Shown here: positions 51,868-59,488 of the stretch, piece by piece
How positions within the stretch are numbered: position 1 is the stretch's first letter
Layout of the letters: each line of letters opens with the position of its first letter
DNA from: an uncultured Bacteroidia bacterium
GTDB taxonomy: Bacteria; Bacteroidota; Bacteroidia; Bacteroidales; UBA932
Direction: 5' to 3'
NCBI GenBank assembly: GCA_902782225.1
Contig: CACZMF010000019.1
Location: 1-64,000, forward strand
Length of the DNA: 64,000 nucleotides
Program-made: the position numbers and the translations under genes
Notes under the pieces: generated by a model
The model's database searches: none
The model's input: only the letters and a program-made list of their open reading frames with translations
Told to the model about the DNA's origin: nothing

Positions 51868-53529
51868 ATGTTGAAGATATATTGCAAGAACACCGGCACC
51901 TCCCTGGAATTCCAGGAAGGCACCACTCTGGCGGAAATGCTACCCCGCTTCGAATTCGAACGCCCCTACGACATCTTGTGCGCAAAGGTCAACAACGTCT
52001 CGCAAGGCCTGAAATACCGCGCCTTCAACAGCCGCGACGTCGAGTTTCTCGACTACCGCACCTACACCGGCCGCAGCGCCTACTGCCGCTCGCTGTGCTT
52101 CCTGCTCAGCAAGGCCGCACGTGACGTCTTTCCCGACAGCAAGATAAAGATGCGCCGTCCCATCTCCAAGGGCTATTTCTGCGACCTGCAGAAAGGCTCT
52201 CCGGTGACCTCCGAAGACGTGGAGAAGATACGCGCCAGGATGAAGGAAATCGTGGAGGGAGACGCCCCGTTCAAGAGGGTCGAGGTGCGCAGCGAAGAAG
52301 CCATAGAGCTCTTCCGCAGCATGGGCTACGACGACAAGGTGAAGCTCCTCGAGACCAGCGGCCAGCTCTACATCCGCTACCACACCCTCGAAGGCACCCC
52401 GGACTACTACTACGACGCCCTCGTGCCCTCCGCCGGCTACCTCAAGGTCTGGGAACTGTCTCAGTACCAGGACGGTATGCTGCTTCGTGTGCCGGACCGC
52501 CACGCCCCTGAGAAACTGACGGTGTTCGAGCCCCAGCCCAAGACCTTCGAAGTGTTCAGGGAAAGCCTGCGCTGGAACGCGATAATGGACCTCGACAACG
52601 CCGGAGACGTCAACCACGCCTGCGAGAAAGGGCGCGCCGGCGAGCTTATCCAGGTGGCCGAAGCACTGCAGGAGAAGAAGATAGTGCAGATTGCGGAAGA
52701 GATCGACCGCCGTTACCGCTGCGGAGCCATGCGCCTGGTGCTCATCACCGGCCCCAGCAGCAGCGGCAAGACCACAGTCACCAAGCGTCTCAGCACCCAG
52801 CTGATGGCCTGCGGACTGAAGCCGATGACCGTATCCACCGACGACTATTTCGTCAACCGCCTCGACACCCCGCGCCTTCCCGACGGCAGCTTCGATTTCG
52901 ACAACTTCGACACCGTGGACCACGAAGCCATGCAGAACGACCTGATAAGGCTCCTGGGCGGCGAAGAAGTGAGCGTGCCCGAATACAATTTCGTCACGGG
53001 CATACGTGAGTACAACGGCAAGACGCTGCAGCTGACTCCGGGCGCTGTGCTGCTTGTGGAAGGCATCCACGCCCTCAACCCCGGCCTGACCGACCGCATC
53101 CCGGATGCCGCCAAGTTCAAGATATTCATCAACACCATAGTCAGCATTTCGCTGGACGACCACAACTGCATCCCCACCAGCGACAACCGCCTGCTGCGAC
53201 GCATCGTGCGCGACTACAACAAAGGCGCCTTCAGCGCCCGCGAGACCATAAGCAACTGGCCGAATGTGCGAAGGGCCGAAGTCAAGTGGATCTACCCCTT
53301 CCAGGAGACCGCCGACGTGCTGTTCAATTCAGCATATCTGATAGAGTTCGCCGTCATACGTCTCCACGCCGAACGCATACTTGCCACGGTGCCCCGCAAC
53401 TGCCCCGAATACAGCGAGGCCAACCGCCTGCTCAAGTTCCTGAGTTATTTCACTCCGGTCAGCGACCGCCAGATACCTCCGACTTCCCTGCTCCGCGAAT
53501 TCGTGGGCGGCAGCAGCTTCAAATATTAG
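51868..53529 (+). CDS. Nucleoside (uridine-type) kinase with N-terminal TGS / ThrRS-like domains
   Basis: 553 aa from the ATG at 51868. Residues 1-60 are TGS-like (LKIYCKNTGTSLEFQEGTTL), 60-270 resemble the second additional domain of threonyl-tRNA synthetase (ISKGYFCDLQ, TSEDVEKIRARMKEIV), and the C-terminal half is a P-loop kinase of the uridine-kinase/PRK type: ITGPSSSGKTTVTKRLSTQL, STDDYFVNR, DFDNFDTVDHEAM. This architecture is recurrent in Bacteroidota and Firmicutes. It should phosphorylate a nucleoside, probably uridine or cytidine; the role of the front part is unknown. Confidence 0.88.
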   Translation: MLKIYCKNTGTSLEFQEGTTLAEMLPRFEFERPYDILCAKVNNVSQGLKYRAFNSRDVEFLDYRTYTGRSAYCRSLCFLLSKAARDVFPDSKIKMRRPISKGYFCDLQKGSPVTSEDVEKIRARMKEIVEGDAPFKRVEVRSEEAIELFRSMGYDDKVKLLETSGQLYIRYHTLEGTPDYYYDALVPSAGYLKVWELSQYQDGMLLRVPDRHAPEKLTVFEPQPKTFEVFRESLRWNAIMDLDNAGDVNHACEKGRAGELIQVAEALQEKKIVQIAEEIDRRYRCGAMRLVLITGPSSSGKTTVTKRLSTQLMACGLKPMTVSTDDYFVNRLDTPRLPDGSFDFDNFDTVDHEAMQNDLIRLLGGEEVSVPEYNFVTGIREYNGKTLQLTPGAVLLVEGIHALNPGLTDRIPDAAKFKIFINTIVSISLDDHNCIPTSDNRLLRRIVRDYNKGAFSARETISNWPNVRRAEVKWIYPFQETADVLFNSAYLIEFAVIRLHAERILATVPRNCPEYSEANRLLKFLSYFTPVSDRQIPPTSLLREFVGGSSFKY

Positions 53530-53533
53530 TCCG

Positions 53534-54658
53534 ATGAGGTTCCGGGGCTCAGTCTGCCTGGCCGTCCTGCTGGCCTGCGCGTGTGGCAAGGAGCCGCAGT
53601 ACGTGACTCCGGTGCTGCCCCCTGCACAGGTGGAACAGCCCGCCGAAGGCACCGGTGACTGTGATTTCAGCGTGGTGCAGTCTCCGCTGGACGCCGCCAT
53701 GGTGCTCACAGCCGGCTGCACGTTGCGCTACCAGTCCGTGATGCAAAGTTTCTCCCTTTGCGGAGACGGTTACATGTACGGGGTGCAGGTCGGCACGAGC
53801 ACGAACAAGTACCTCCTGAATGTTACACGCAAGCCCGTGGGCTCCGATGACGGCAAGCAGTACATGCAGCTTCCGTTTGCAGGGCACGGCGCCAGCATGG
53901 AGCACGAAAGGGTGGCCGGCAAGGACTACATCTGGGTTGGAAGCTACGGTACCTGGAACGGCTCCAAATACACCAATTCTCAGACGATAGCGCGCATCCC
54001 TTTTGAAGCGGGCGCGAAACTGACTCCGGCGCAGTGCGGCGAGCAGTATTATGTGCCCGGCCTGCGTAATGTCTCCCCCGCCCTGGATGCGGAGCGCGAC
54101 AGGCTCCTTGTCTGGGGCCTTGCCAACGGGGAGGCTGATACGGGGTACTTTAAAGTGTATTCCTTAAGCGCCGCCAAGGCATTGCCCATCAGCAAGATAA
54201 CCCTTGAACGGGAGATTGTCTACGGAGGCGAGGAAGGGAGCGGCGTTCCCGAGACAAGGGTGAAGCCCGAAGTCTCTGTCCGCAACCTCGGAAGCCTGTC
54301 GCCAATCACCAGCATACGACTGAACGGAGGCGTGCTGGGGACCGGAGCCAACCAGGGATTCGAGTTGTACGGAGACTGGATCCTTCATCTTTCCGGTAGT
54401 GGCAACGACGACGATCCGTCCAAGCCGTCATCATCGACTTTGACCGTCCTGGATTTCAGCGGCAACGTCGTTGGGCGTTTTAATGTCGGGGCCGTGTCCG
54501 ACAAGGGCGCGCTCGCCTCTTACGGCATCACCGACACCGGCTTCATGGAGGCGGAGGGCGTGAAAGTATATGACGGCGTGCTTTACCTGGGATATGCCAC
54601 AAAGCACAGCACGGACTCAAAGCGCATGGTAACTATTTTCCAGTATAAAATCCAATAA
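53534..54658 (+). CDS. Lipoprotein with TagC/helveticin J-like beta-propeller
   Basis: 374 aa. Lipoprotein signal MRFRGSVCLAVLLA then Cys-15. The mature part recalls the beta-propeller shared by phage P68 receptor-binding proteins, TagC and helveticin J: LRYQSVMQSFSLCGDGYMYG, then QLPFAGHGASME, DYIWVGSYGTW and SQTIARIPFEAG, the usual run of QSF, GHG and W-x(n)-QTIARF-like blades. The family match is from memory of these motifs. In this setting a surface sugar-binding or lytic role is possible; the gene is squeezed between salvage genes. Confidence 0.65.
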   Translation: MRFRGSVCLAVLLACACGKEPQYVTPVLPPAQVEQPAEGTGDCDFSVVQSPLDAAMVLTAGCTLRYQSVMQSFSLCGDGYMYGVQVGTSTNKYLLNVTRKPVGSDDGKQYMQLPFAGHGASMEHERVAGKDYIWVGSYGTWNGSKYTNSQTIARIPFEAGAKLTPAQCGEQYYVPGLRNVSPALDAERDRLLVWGLANGEADTGYFKVYSLSAAKALPISKITLEREIVYGGEEGSGVPETRVKPEVSVRNLGSLSPITSIRLNGGVLGTGANQGFELYGDWILHLSGSGNDDDPSKPSSSTLTVLDFSGNVVGRFNVGAVSDKGALASYGITDTGFMEAEGVKVYDGVLYLGYATKHSTDSKRMVTIFQYKIQ

Positions 54659-54659
54659 T

Positions 54660-55832
54660 ATGATACTCAGCATCTTAGACACCGACCTCTACAAGTTTTC
54701 AACTTCCAACGCCTATTTCCAGCTCTATCCGCTGGCAGAAGGCACGTTCACATTCAACGACCGTTCGAAGGAAGTTTATGATGAATCCTTCATCGCCGAC
54801 CTGAAGGGCGCTTTCGCGGATATGGCGAAACTGGCCCTGACGGATGAGGAATTCAAATATGTGACTTCGCATATCAAATACATCGCGGGCAATTACTGGG
54901 AGTGGCTGCGCGGCTTCCGCTTCGATGCCGGCAAGATAGAGTGCTTGCTGGACGCTGAAGGCCACCTGCATATCGAAGTGACCGACCTTCTCTACAAGGT
55001 CACGCTCTACGAAGTGCCGGTACTGGCTATAGTCGCGGAGCTTCGCAACCGGCGTTTCGCGTGTCAGGTGGACAACGGGACCGTGCTCGAAAGGCTTGAT
55101 GCCAAGATCGAGATAGCCAACGCCAACGAATTGGTATTCTCCGAGTTCGGCACGCGCCGCCGCTTCTCCTCCGAGCTCCACGAGAAGGTGGTTGCGAGGC
55201 TTAAGCACGGCTGTCCGAAATACTGTGCGGGCACATCCAACGTCTTCTTCGCGATGAAGTATGACCTTATCCCCGTGGGTACTTTCCCGCATGAGTGGAT
55301 GATGTTCCACAGCGGTGTGTTCGGCTACAAGAGAGCCAATTACCTGGGACTCGAAGACTGGATCAAGGTCTATGACGGCGCACTCGGAACAGCCCTCATC
55401 GACACATTCACCACCGCATCCTTCCTCCGCACCCTCACTCTCAAACAGGCCAAGCTGCTGGACGGTTTCCGCCAGGACTCCGGCGACGAGAAGCTGATCG
55501 GCGACATGATCATCGCGCGCCTGGAGGAGTTCGGAATCGATCCCCGCACCAAGCTGCTGGTGTTCAGCAACGCCCTGGACTTCCCGAAATACCGCGATGT
55601 GGCCGCCTATTTCAAGGGGCGAATCAAGGTGAGCGCCGGCATAGGCACCAACCTCACCTGCGACCCTGGCATCCCCGGCTACAAGGCTGCCAACATAGTG
55701 ATGAAGCTGAGCCGCTGCCGCATGAGCTCGAAGGACCCCTGGGAGAAGGTAATCAAGATCTCCGACGATTTCGGCAAACACATGGGAGATGACGTGGAAT
55801 TCGACATCGCCGCCCATGAACTGCATCTGTAG
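54660..55832 (+). CDS. pncB: Nicotinate phosphoribosyltransferase
   Basis: 390 aa. SILDTDLYKFSTSNAYFQLYP at the N-terminus, FGTRRRFSSELHEKV, GTSNVFFAMKYDLIPVGTFP, EWMMFHSG, and the PRPP-site QDSGDEKLIGD with LVFSNALDF. It converts nicotinate to nicotinate mononucleotide for NAD salvage, in the cytoplasm. It lies two bases from mnmE. Confidence 0.95.
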   Translation: MILSILDTDLYKFSTSNAYFQLYPLAEGTFTFNDRSKEVYDESFIADLKGAFADMAKLALTDEEFKYVTSHIKYIAGNYWEWLRGFRFDAGKIECLLDAEGHLHIEVTDLLYKVTLYEVPVLAIVAELRNRRFACQVDNGTVLERLDAKIEIANANELVFSEFGTRRRFSSELHEKVVARLKHGCPKYCAGTSNVFFAMKYDLIPVGTFPHEWMMFHSGVFGYKRANYLGLEDWIKVYDGALGTALIDTFTTASFLRTLTLKQAKLLDGFRQDSGDEKLIGDMIIARLEEFGIDPRTKLLVFSNALDFPKYRDVAAYFKGRIKVSAGIGTNLTCDPGIPGYKAANIVMKLSRCRMSSKDPWEKVIKISDDFGKHMGDDVEFDIAAHELHL

Positions 55833-55834
55833 CA

Positions 55835-57196
55835 ATGAATTACAGCGTTGACGACACCATTTGCGCGCCGGCCACTTCATCCGGCGGAGCCATCTGCGTG
55901 GTGCGGGTGAGCGGCAGCCGGTGCTTCGAAGCCGTGGATTCCGTGGTCCGCCTTCGGCACGGCTCCGCGGCTGCCGCGCAGGGGTTCACCGTCCGCTTCG
56001 GGGTGGTGGACGGACTGGACGAGGTGCTCGTCAGCGTGTTCCGCGCTCCCCATTCCTACACCGGGGAGGACATGGCGGAGATTTCATGCCACGCGTCCGA
56101 CTATATCGTCCGGGAGCTGCTCCGCAGGCTCTGCGCCTCCGGATGCAGGCTCGCGCAGGCCGGAGAATTCACCCGCCGGGCTTTCACGGCCGGAAAGATG
56201 GATCTCTCCCAGGCGGAAGCCGTCGCCGACCTTATCGCCGCAGATTCGCAGGCGGCGCACCAGCTGGCATTCTCCCAGCTCCGTGGAGCTTATTCCCGGA
56301 AACTGAATGAGTTGCGCCGGCAGATAGTGGAACTGTCCGCCCTTATGGAGCTGGAGCTCGATTTCTCCGAGGAGGAGCTGGAATTTGCCGACCGCAGGAA
56401 GTTGAGCGTACTTGCCGGGGCTGCGCTGGAAGAGACGCGCAGGCTGGCCGACTCGTTCCGCGCCGGAAACGCCTTCAAGAAAGGCATTCCCGTGGCTATC
56501 GTGGGAGCCGTCAACAGCGGGAAAAGCACGCTGCTGAACGCTCTCCTTGGGGAAAACCGCGCCATCGTATCCGACATTCCCGGCACCACGCGCGACACAG
56601 TGGAAGAGACGCTTGTCCTGGACGGCATCACGTTCCGCTTCATCGACACCGCCGGCCTCCGGGACACTCCGGAAGAGGTAGAGCGTATGGGCATCGAGCG
56701 TTCCCTCGAGCAGATGGACAAGGCCTCGGTGGTGGTGGTGCTTCTGGATGCCCTGTCTCCTGCCGCCGAGCTGGAGAAGGTTGTGGCCAGGGTGCGGGAG
56801 CATATCCGTCCGGACACGCGTGTGATCTGGGCCAGAAGCAAGGTGGACCTGGCGCAGGGCAGCACTTCCCTTCCGGGCCTTCCGGAAGTGCTCGATATTT
56901 CGGCCTTGACCGGCTACGGGCTTGACAGCCTGAAGAAGGCCATCGCCTCGGACGCCACGAGAGAGCTGAAAGCCGCCGACGGCCTCCTCGTGACCAACCA
57001 GCGCCACCAGGAAGCCCTCGCCGCCGCCGCCGAAGACCTCGCGCGCTTCCTGGAGGGCCTCGCCACCTCCCTTCCCACCGACCTCCTCTCCGAAGACCTC
57101 CGCTCCGCCACCCGCCACCTCGGCACCATCTTCGGCGAGGTCACTCCCGACAACGTGCTTGGAGAGATATTCGGGCGGTTTTGCATCGGAAAGTAA
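55835..57196 (+). CDS. mnmE: tRNA uridine-5-carboxymethylaminomethyl modification GTPase MnmE
   Basis: 453 aa, full length. N-terminal folate-binding domain (DTICAPATSSGGAICVVRVSG), helical domain, inserted G domain (GAVNSGKSTLLNALL, DIPGTTRDTVEE, DTAGLRD, then a late SKVD), and the conserved C-terminus ending FCIGK, whose Cys is catalytic. With MnmG it modifies U34 of several tRNAs. An integrase-bearing element begins right after the stop codon, and the 3' end of this gene is a known integration target in other phyla. Confidence 0.96.
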   Translation: MNYSVDDTICAPATSSGGAICVVRVSGSRCFEAVDSVVRLRHGSAAAAQGFTVRFGVVDGLDEVLVSVFRAPHSYTGEDMAEISCHASDYIVRELLRRLCASGCRLAQAGEFTRRAFTAGKMDLSQAEAVADLIAADSQAAHQLAFSQLRGAYSRKLNELRRQIVELSALMELELDFSEEELEFADRRKLSVLAGAALEETRRLADSFRAGNAFKKGIPVAIVGAVNSGKSTLLNALLGENRAIVSDIPGTTRDTVEETLVLDGITFRFIDTAGLRDTPEEVERMGIERSLEQMDKASVVVVLLDALSPAAELEKVVARVREHIRPDTRVIWARSKVDLAQGSTSLPGLPEVLDISALTGYGLDSLKKAIASDATRELKAADGLLVTNQRHQEALAAAAEDLARFLEGLATSLPTDLLSEDLRSATRHLGTIFGEVTPDNVLGEIFGRFCIGK

Positions 57197-57210
57197 TTGA
57201 TTATCAATAA
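57170..57210. other. Candidate attachment site (attL) at the mnmE 3' end
   Basis: The last mnmE codons (for RFCIGK) and stop are followed at once by non-host sequence, with a short palindrome TTGAT-T-ATCAA at 57197-57207. In Enterobacteria and Vibrio, SGI1-type elements insert at exactly this point of mnmE (trmE). The matching copy (attR) would lie to the right of the window, so the core cannot be defined here. Confidence 0.45.
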
Positions 57211-57304
57211 ATTACGGAAACTATCGGAATCTAACTGACACTCACCTCGTTACAGGTCCAGAGGTTTTATGTGTAACAGTTAAATTTCGATGCATTTCTT
57301 AACT

Positions 57305-57348
57305 TATTTGTCGGTATTTGTACCTTATTTGTACCTTTGCGGTACAAA
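57305..57348 (+). repeat. Tandem 11-bp repeats and inverted repeat over the element's promoter
   Basis: TATTTGTACCT occurs twice in tandem (57315-57325, 57326-57336), preceded by a partial copy TATTTGTCGG (57305-57314). The second TTTGTACC (57328-57335) and GGTACAAA (57341-57348) form a perfect 8-bp inverted repeat with spacer TTTGC. The set overlaps the -7 element and looks like an operator. Confidence 0.75.
57307..57339 (+). promoter_or_regulatory. Promoter of the element's first operon (TTTG-N21-TACCTTTG)
   Basis: A consensus -33 TTTG (57307-57310) is followed after 21 bases by TACCTTTG (57332-57339). The predicted start lies near 57345, leaving a leader of about 127 bases before the ATG at 57472 that contains the four 10-bp repeats. 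Confidence 0.6.
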
Positions 57349-57390
57349 AGGGTTCTTGGTCACCGACCTTCAGGCGCAACTCTTCGTTGG

Positions 57391-57430
57391 ATTGAACAAC
57401 GTTGAACAACCTTGAACATCGTTGAACATT
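57391..57430 (+). repeat. Four tandem 10-bp direct repeats (NTTGAACAWY)
   Basis: Four head-to-tail units: ATTGAACAAC, GTTGAACAAC, CTTGAACATC, GTTGAACATT. The period of 10 bases is about one DNA helical turn, so all four copies face the same side. They sit 42 bases before a gene encoding a protein with four winged-HTH domains. Candidate binding array, either autoregulatory or an integrase accessory site. Confidence 0.85.
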
Positions 57431-57471
57431 GAAAACCGGCAGAAAGTAGACTATGCTGCGCAAGTACCCCT

Positions 57472-58374
57472 ATGGACACGCAGAGACTCTACCTCAAAGT
57501 TTGTGAGCAGTGCGGATGCCAGTTCGAATCCCACTTCGCAGTCACTCGCTACTGCTCCCCCAGATGCGCAAACTTGAGCAAAAAGCACAAGCTGCGCGAT
57601 GAACGGCTTCAGAATCTTGGGGATGATGTCCGGGAGCGAGAACGTCTCGCCCTGCTTGACAAAAACTTCCTCACCATTGCAGATGCCGCCCGACTCCTCC
57701 AGATGTCGCGGAACACCTTGTACAAGATTATCAAGGAGAACGACATCCCTCTGAAACGCTTCTCGCTCCGGACCGTCCGCATTGCCCGTGAAGACCTGGA
57801 GAAAGTGGCCGCCAAGCGAGCAGAAGACTACAATGTAAGCAACCCCATCCAGGGACCTGGCGACGATCTGGGCAAATGGATGACAAGAGAACAGGTAATG
57901 GAAAAGTACGATGTCACCTATAGCTGGTTCTATTCCGTGCTCAAGAAGCGCGGAATCAAGACCCACATGATTGGTACCCTCGGCTTCTATGACCGGGACG
58001 TGATGCATCGCCTGTTCTCCAATCAGGACTATACGCACATCACAGAGTGGTACACCTTCGACGAGGTCCGTACTGCCACTGGAATGCGTACGGAGTCCAT
58101 CAGTGACTTCATCCGGGAGCATAAGATTCCCAAAATGAAGAAGAACAACATCACCTATATCTCCAAGACCCACTGGGACGAAGCGAGGGGCCTGAACGTG
58201 GAAAAAGACCTCTATTACACGATGGCGGAAATCACTGATAAATACGGACTTTCCCGCAATCACCTCTACTGTGTCTTTAAAGAGCACAAGGTTCCTCGGA
58301 TAAAACGCGGAAATTTCGTATATTTCATCCGTGAAGACGTTGACAACATACTCGCAAACAGAAAAAGTAGTTGA
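57472..58374 (+). CDS. Zinc-finger protein with four tandem winged-HTH domains
   Basis: 300 aa. Zinc-ribbon-like N-terminus with Cys-11, -14, -28 and -32 (CEQC ... YCSPRC). Then four MerR/excisionase-type winged-HTH units: about 63-113 (FLTIADAARLLQMSRNTLYK), 132-182 (WMTREQVMEKYDVTYSWFYS), 191-240 (WYTFDEVRTATGMRTESISD) and 246-297 (YYTMAEITDKYGLSRNHLYC), each followed by a wing and a short acidic helix. It lies directly upstream of the integrase and downstream of a promoter and four 10-bp repeats. A role in controlling excision or integrase expression is likely; the exact function is not known to me. Confidence 0.8.
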   Translation: MDTQRLYLKVCEQCGCQFESHFAVTRYCSPRCANLSKKHKLRDERLQNLGDDVRERERLALLDKNFLTIADAARLLQMSRNTLYKIIKENDIPLKRFSLRTVRIAREDLEKVAAKRAEDYNVSNPIQGPGDDLGKWMTREQVMEKYDVTYSWFYSVLKKRGIKTHMIGTLGFYDRDVMHRLFSNQDYTHITEWYTFDEVRTATGMRTESISDFIREHKIPKMKKNNITYISKTHWDEARGLNVEKDLYYTMAEITDKYGLSRNHLYCVFKEHKVPRIKRGNFVYFIREDVDNILANRKSS

Positions 58375-58379
58375 CTATT

Positions 58380-59486
58380 ATGGGCAGCACAAAAGTAACA
58401 CTTCGCAAACGTGAATACCCCAGCGGGAAGGTATCCCTCTACCTGGACTTCTACCCCGCCATCAAAAATCCCCGCACCGGAGAAGAGAGCCGGCGGGAAT
58501 ACTTGGGCATCTACATCATGAAGAGCCCGCGTACCGCACAAGAGCGCCGTATCAACGCTACCAAGCTGAAACAAGCCGAGGCCATCCGTGCCCAGCGAGA
58601 ATTGTCGCTCATCAACGAGCAGTATGGCTTCATCGACAAGAGCAAGGCCAAGATGGATGCTGTAGAGTACTTCTACTCCCTGATGCTCACCAAGGGGCCG
58701 AAATGGCTTGGCGCTTATGACCATTTCAACAAGTTCGTCCATGGCAAATGCGCCTTCAAGGATCTGAATGTCGAGCTGTGCAATGGGTTCCGTGAGTACC
58801 TGCTTACCGCCAAGCGGCTTAATAGCAAGAAACTCCAGATCTCCCAGAACTCAGCATCCGGCTACTGGAGCACCTTCCGGGCATTTCTCGCATCTGCATA
58901 CAAGGAAGGCTACTTGAAAGAAAACATCAACGACAATCTGGATAAGATAGAACTGAAAGAGACTCGTCGAGAATACCTTACGATGGATGAATTGAGGCGG
59001 CTCTACAATACCCCCTGCGAGTTTCCGGTCCTGCGGGAAGCATCTCTATTCAGCTGCCTGACTGGCCTGAGAATCAGTGACATCCTCGCGCTAACCTGGA
59101 ACGATGTAAGAGATTTCCCGGACGGCGGCAAGTGTATCCGAATCTGCACCGAGAAGACTGATACGGAAGCGACAATCCCCATAAGCGAAGAGGCCCTTGC
59201 GCTATGTGGCCCACCTTCATCCGGACTTGTTTTCAAAGGTCTTACCCGCAACATGGTCAACACGTACCTGAAGCCCTGGCTCAAACAGGCCGGTATCACC
59301 AAGTACATCACCTTCCACTGCTTCCGCCACACCTACGCCACGCAGCTCATTGCTGGTGGAGCCGACATCTACACTGTCAGCAAGATGCTTACCCATAAGA
59401 ACGTCAGTACAACCCAAATCTACGCCGACCTTATAGACAAGAAGAAACGTGAGGCAGCGGAAGTGATAAAGATTAAGGAGGACTAA
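58380..59486 (+). CDS. int: Tyrosine site-specific integrase
   Basis: 368 aa from the ATG at 58380, five bases after the HTH gene; an in-frame TTG at 58371 is possible. Arm-binding N-terminus, SAM-like core-binding domain (about 90-190) and a complete catalytic domain: Arg-231 (TGLRISD), Lys-259 (TEKTDTE), His-313-x-x-Arg-316 (HCFRH), His-339 (MLTHKN) and Tyr-348 (TTQIYAD). It should integrate and excise the element, presumably at the mnmE 3' end next door. Confidence 0.95.
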   Translation: MGSTKVTLRKREYPSGKVSLYLDFYPAIKNPRTGEESRREYLGIYIMKSPRTAQERRINATKLKQAEAIRAQRELSLINEQYGFIDKSKAKMDAVEYFYSLMLTKGPKWLGAYDHFNKFVHGKCAFKDLNVELCNGFREYLLTAKRLNSKKLQISQNSASGYWSTFRAFLASAYKEGYLKENINDNLDKIELKETRREYLTMDELRRLYNTPCEFPVLREASLFSCLTGLRISDILALTWNDVRDFPDGGKCIRICTEKTDTEATIPISEEALALCGPPSSGLVFKGLTRNMVNTYLKPWLKQAGITKYITFHCFRHTYATQLIAGGADIYTVSKMLTHKNVSTTQIYADLIDKKKREAAEVIKIKED

Positions 59487-59488
59487 GC

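Noticed and set aside
57249..57277. GTTACA ... TGTAAC inverted repeat as integrase core site
   Set aside because: Only 6-bp arms with a 17-base spacer, too wide for a tyrosine-recombinase core, and not at the mnmE boundary.
57530..57545. GTTCGAATCCC, which looks like a tRNA T-loop
   Set aside because: It lies in the zinc-finger region of the four-HTH gene, has no matching T-stem, and no acceptor or anticodon arms can be drawn around it.
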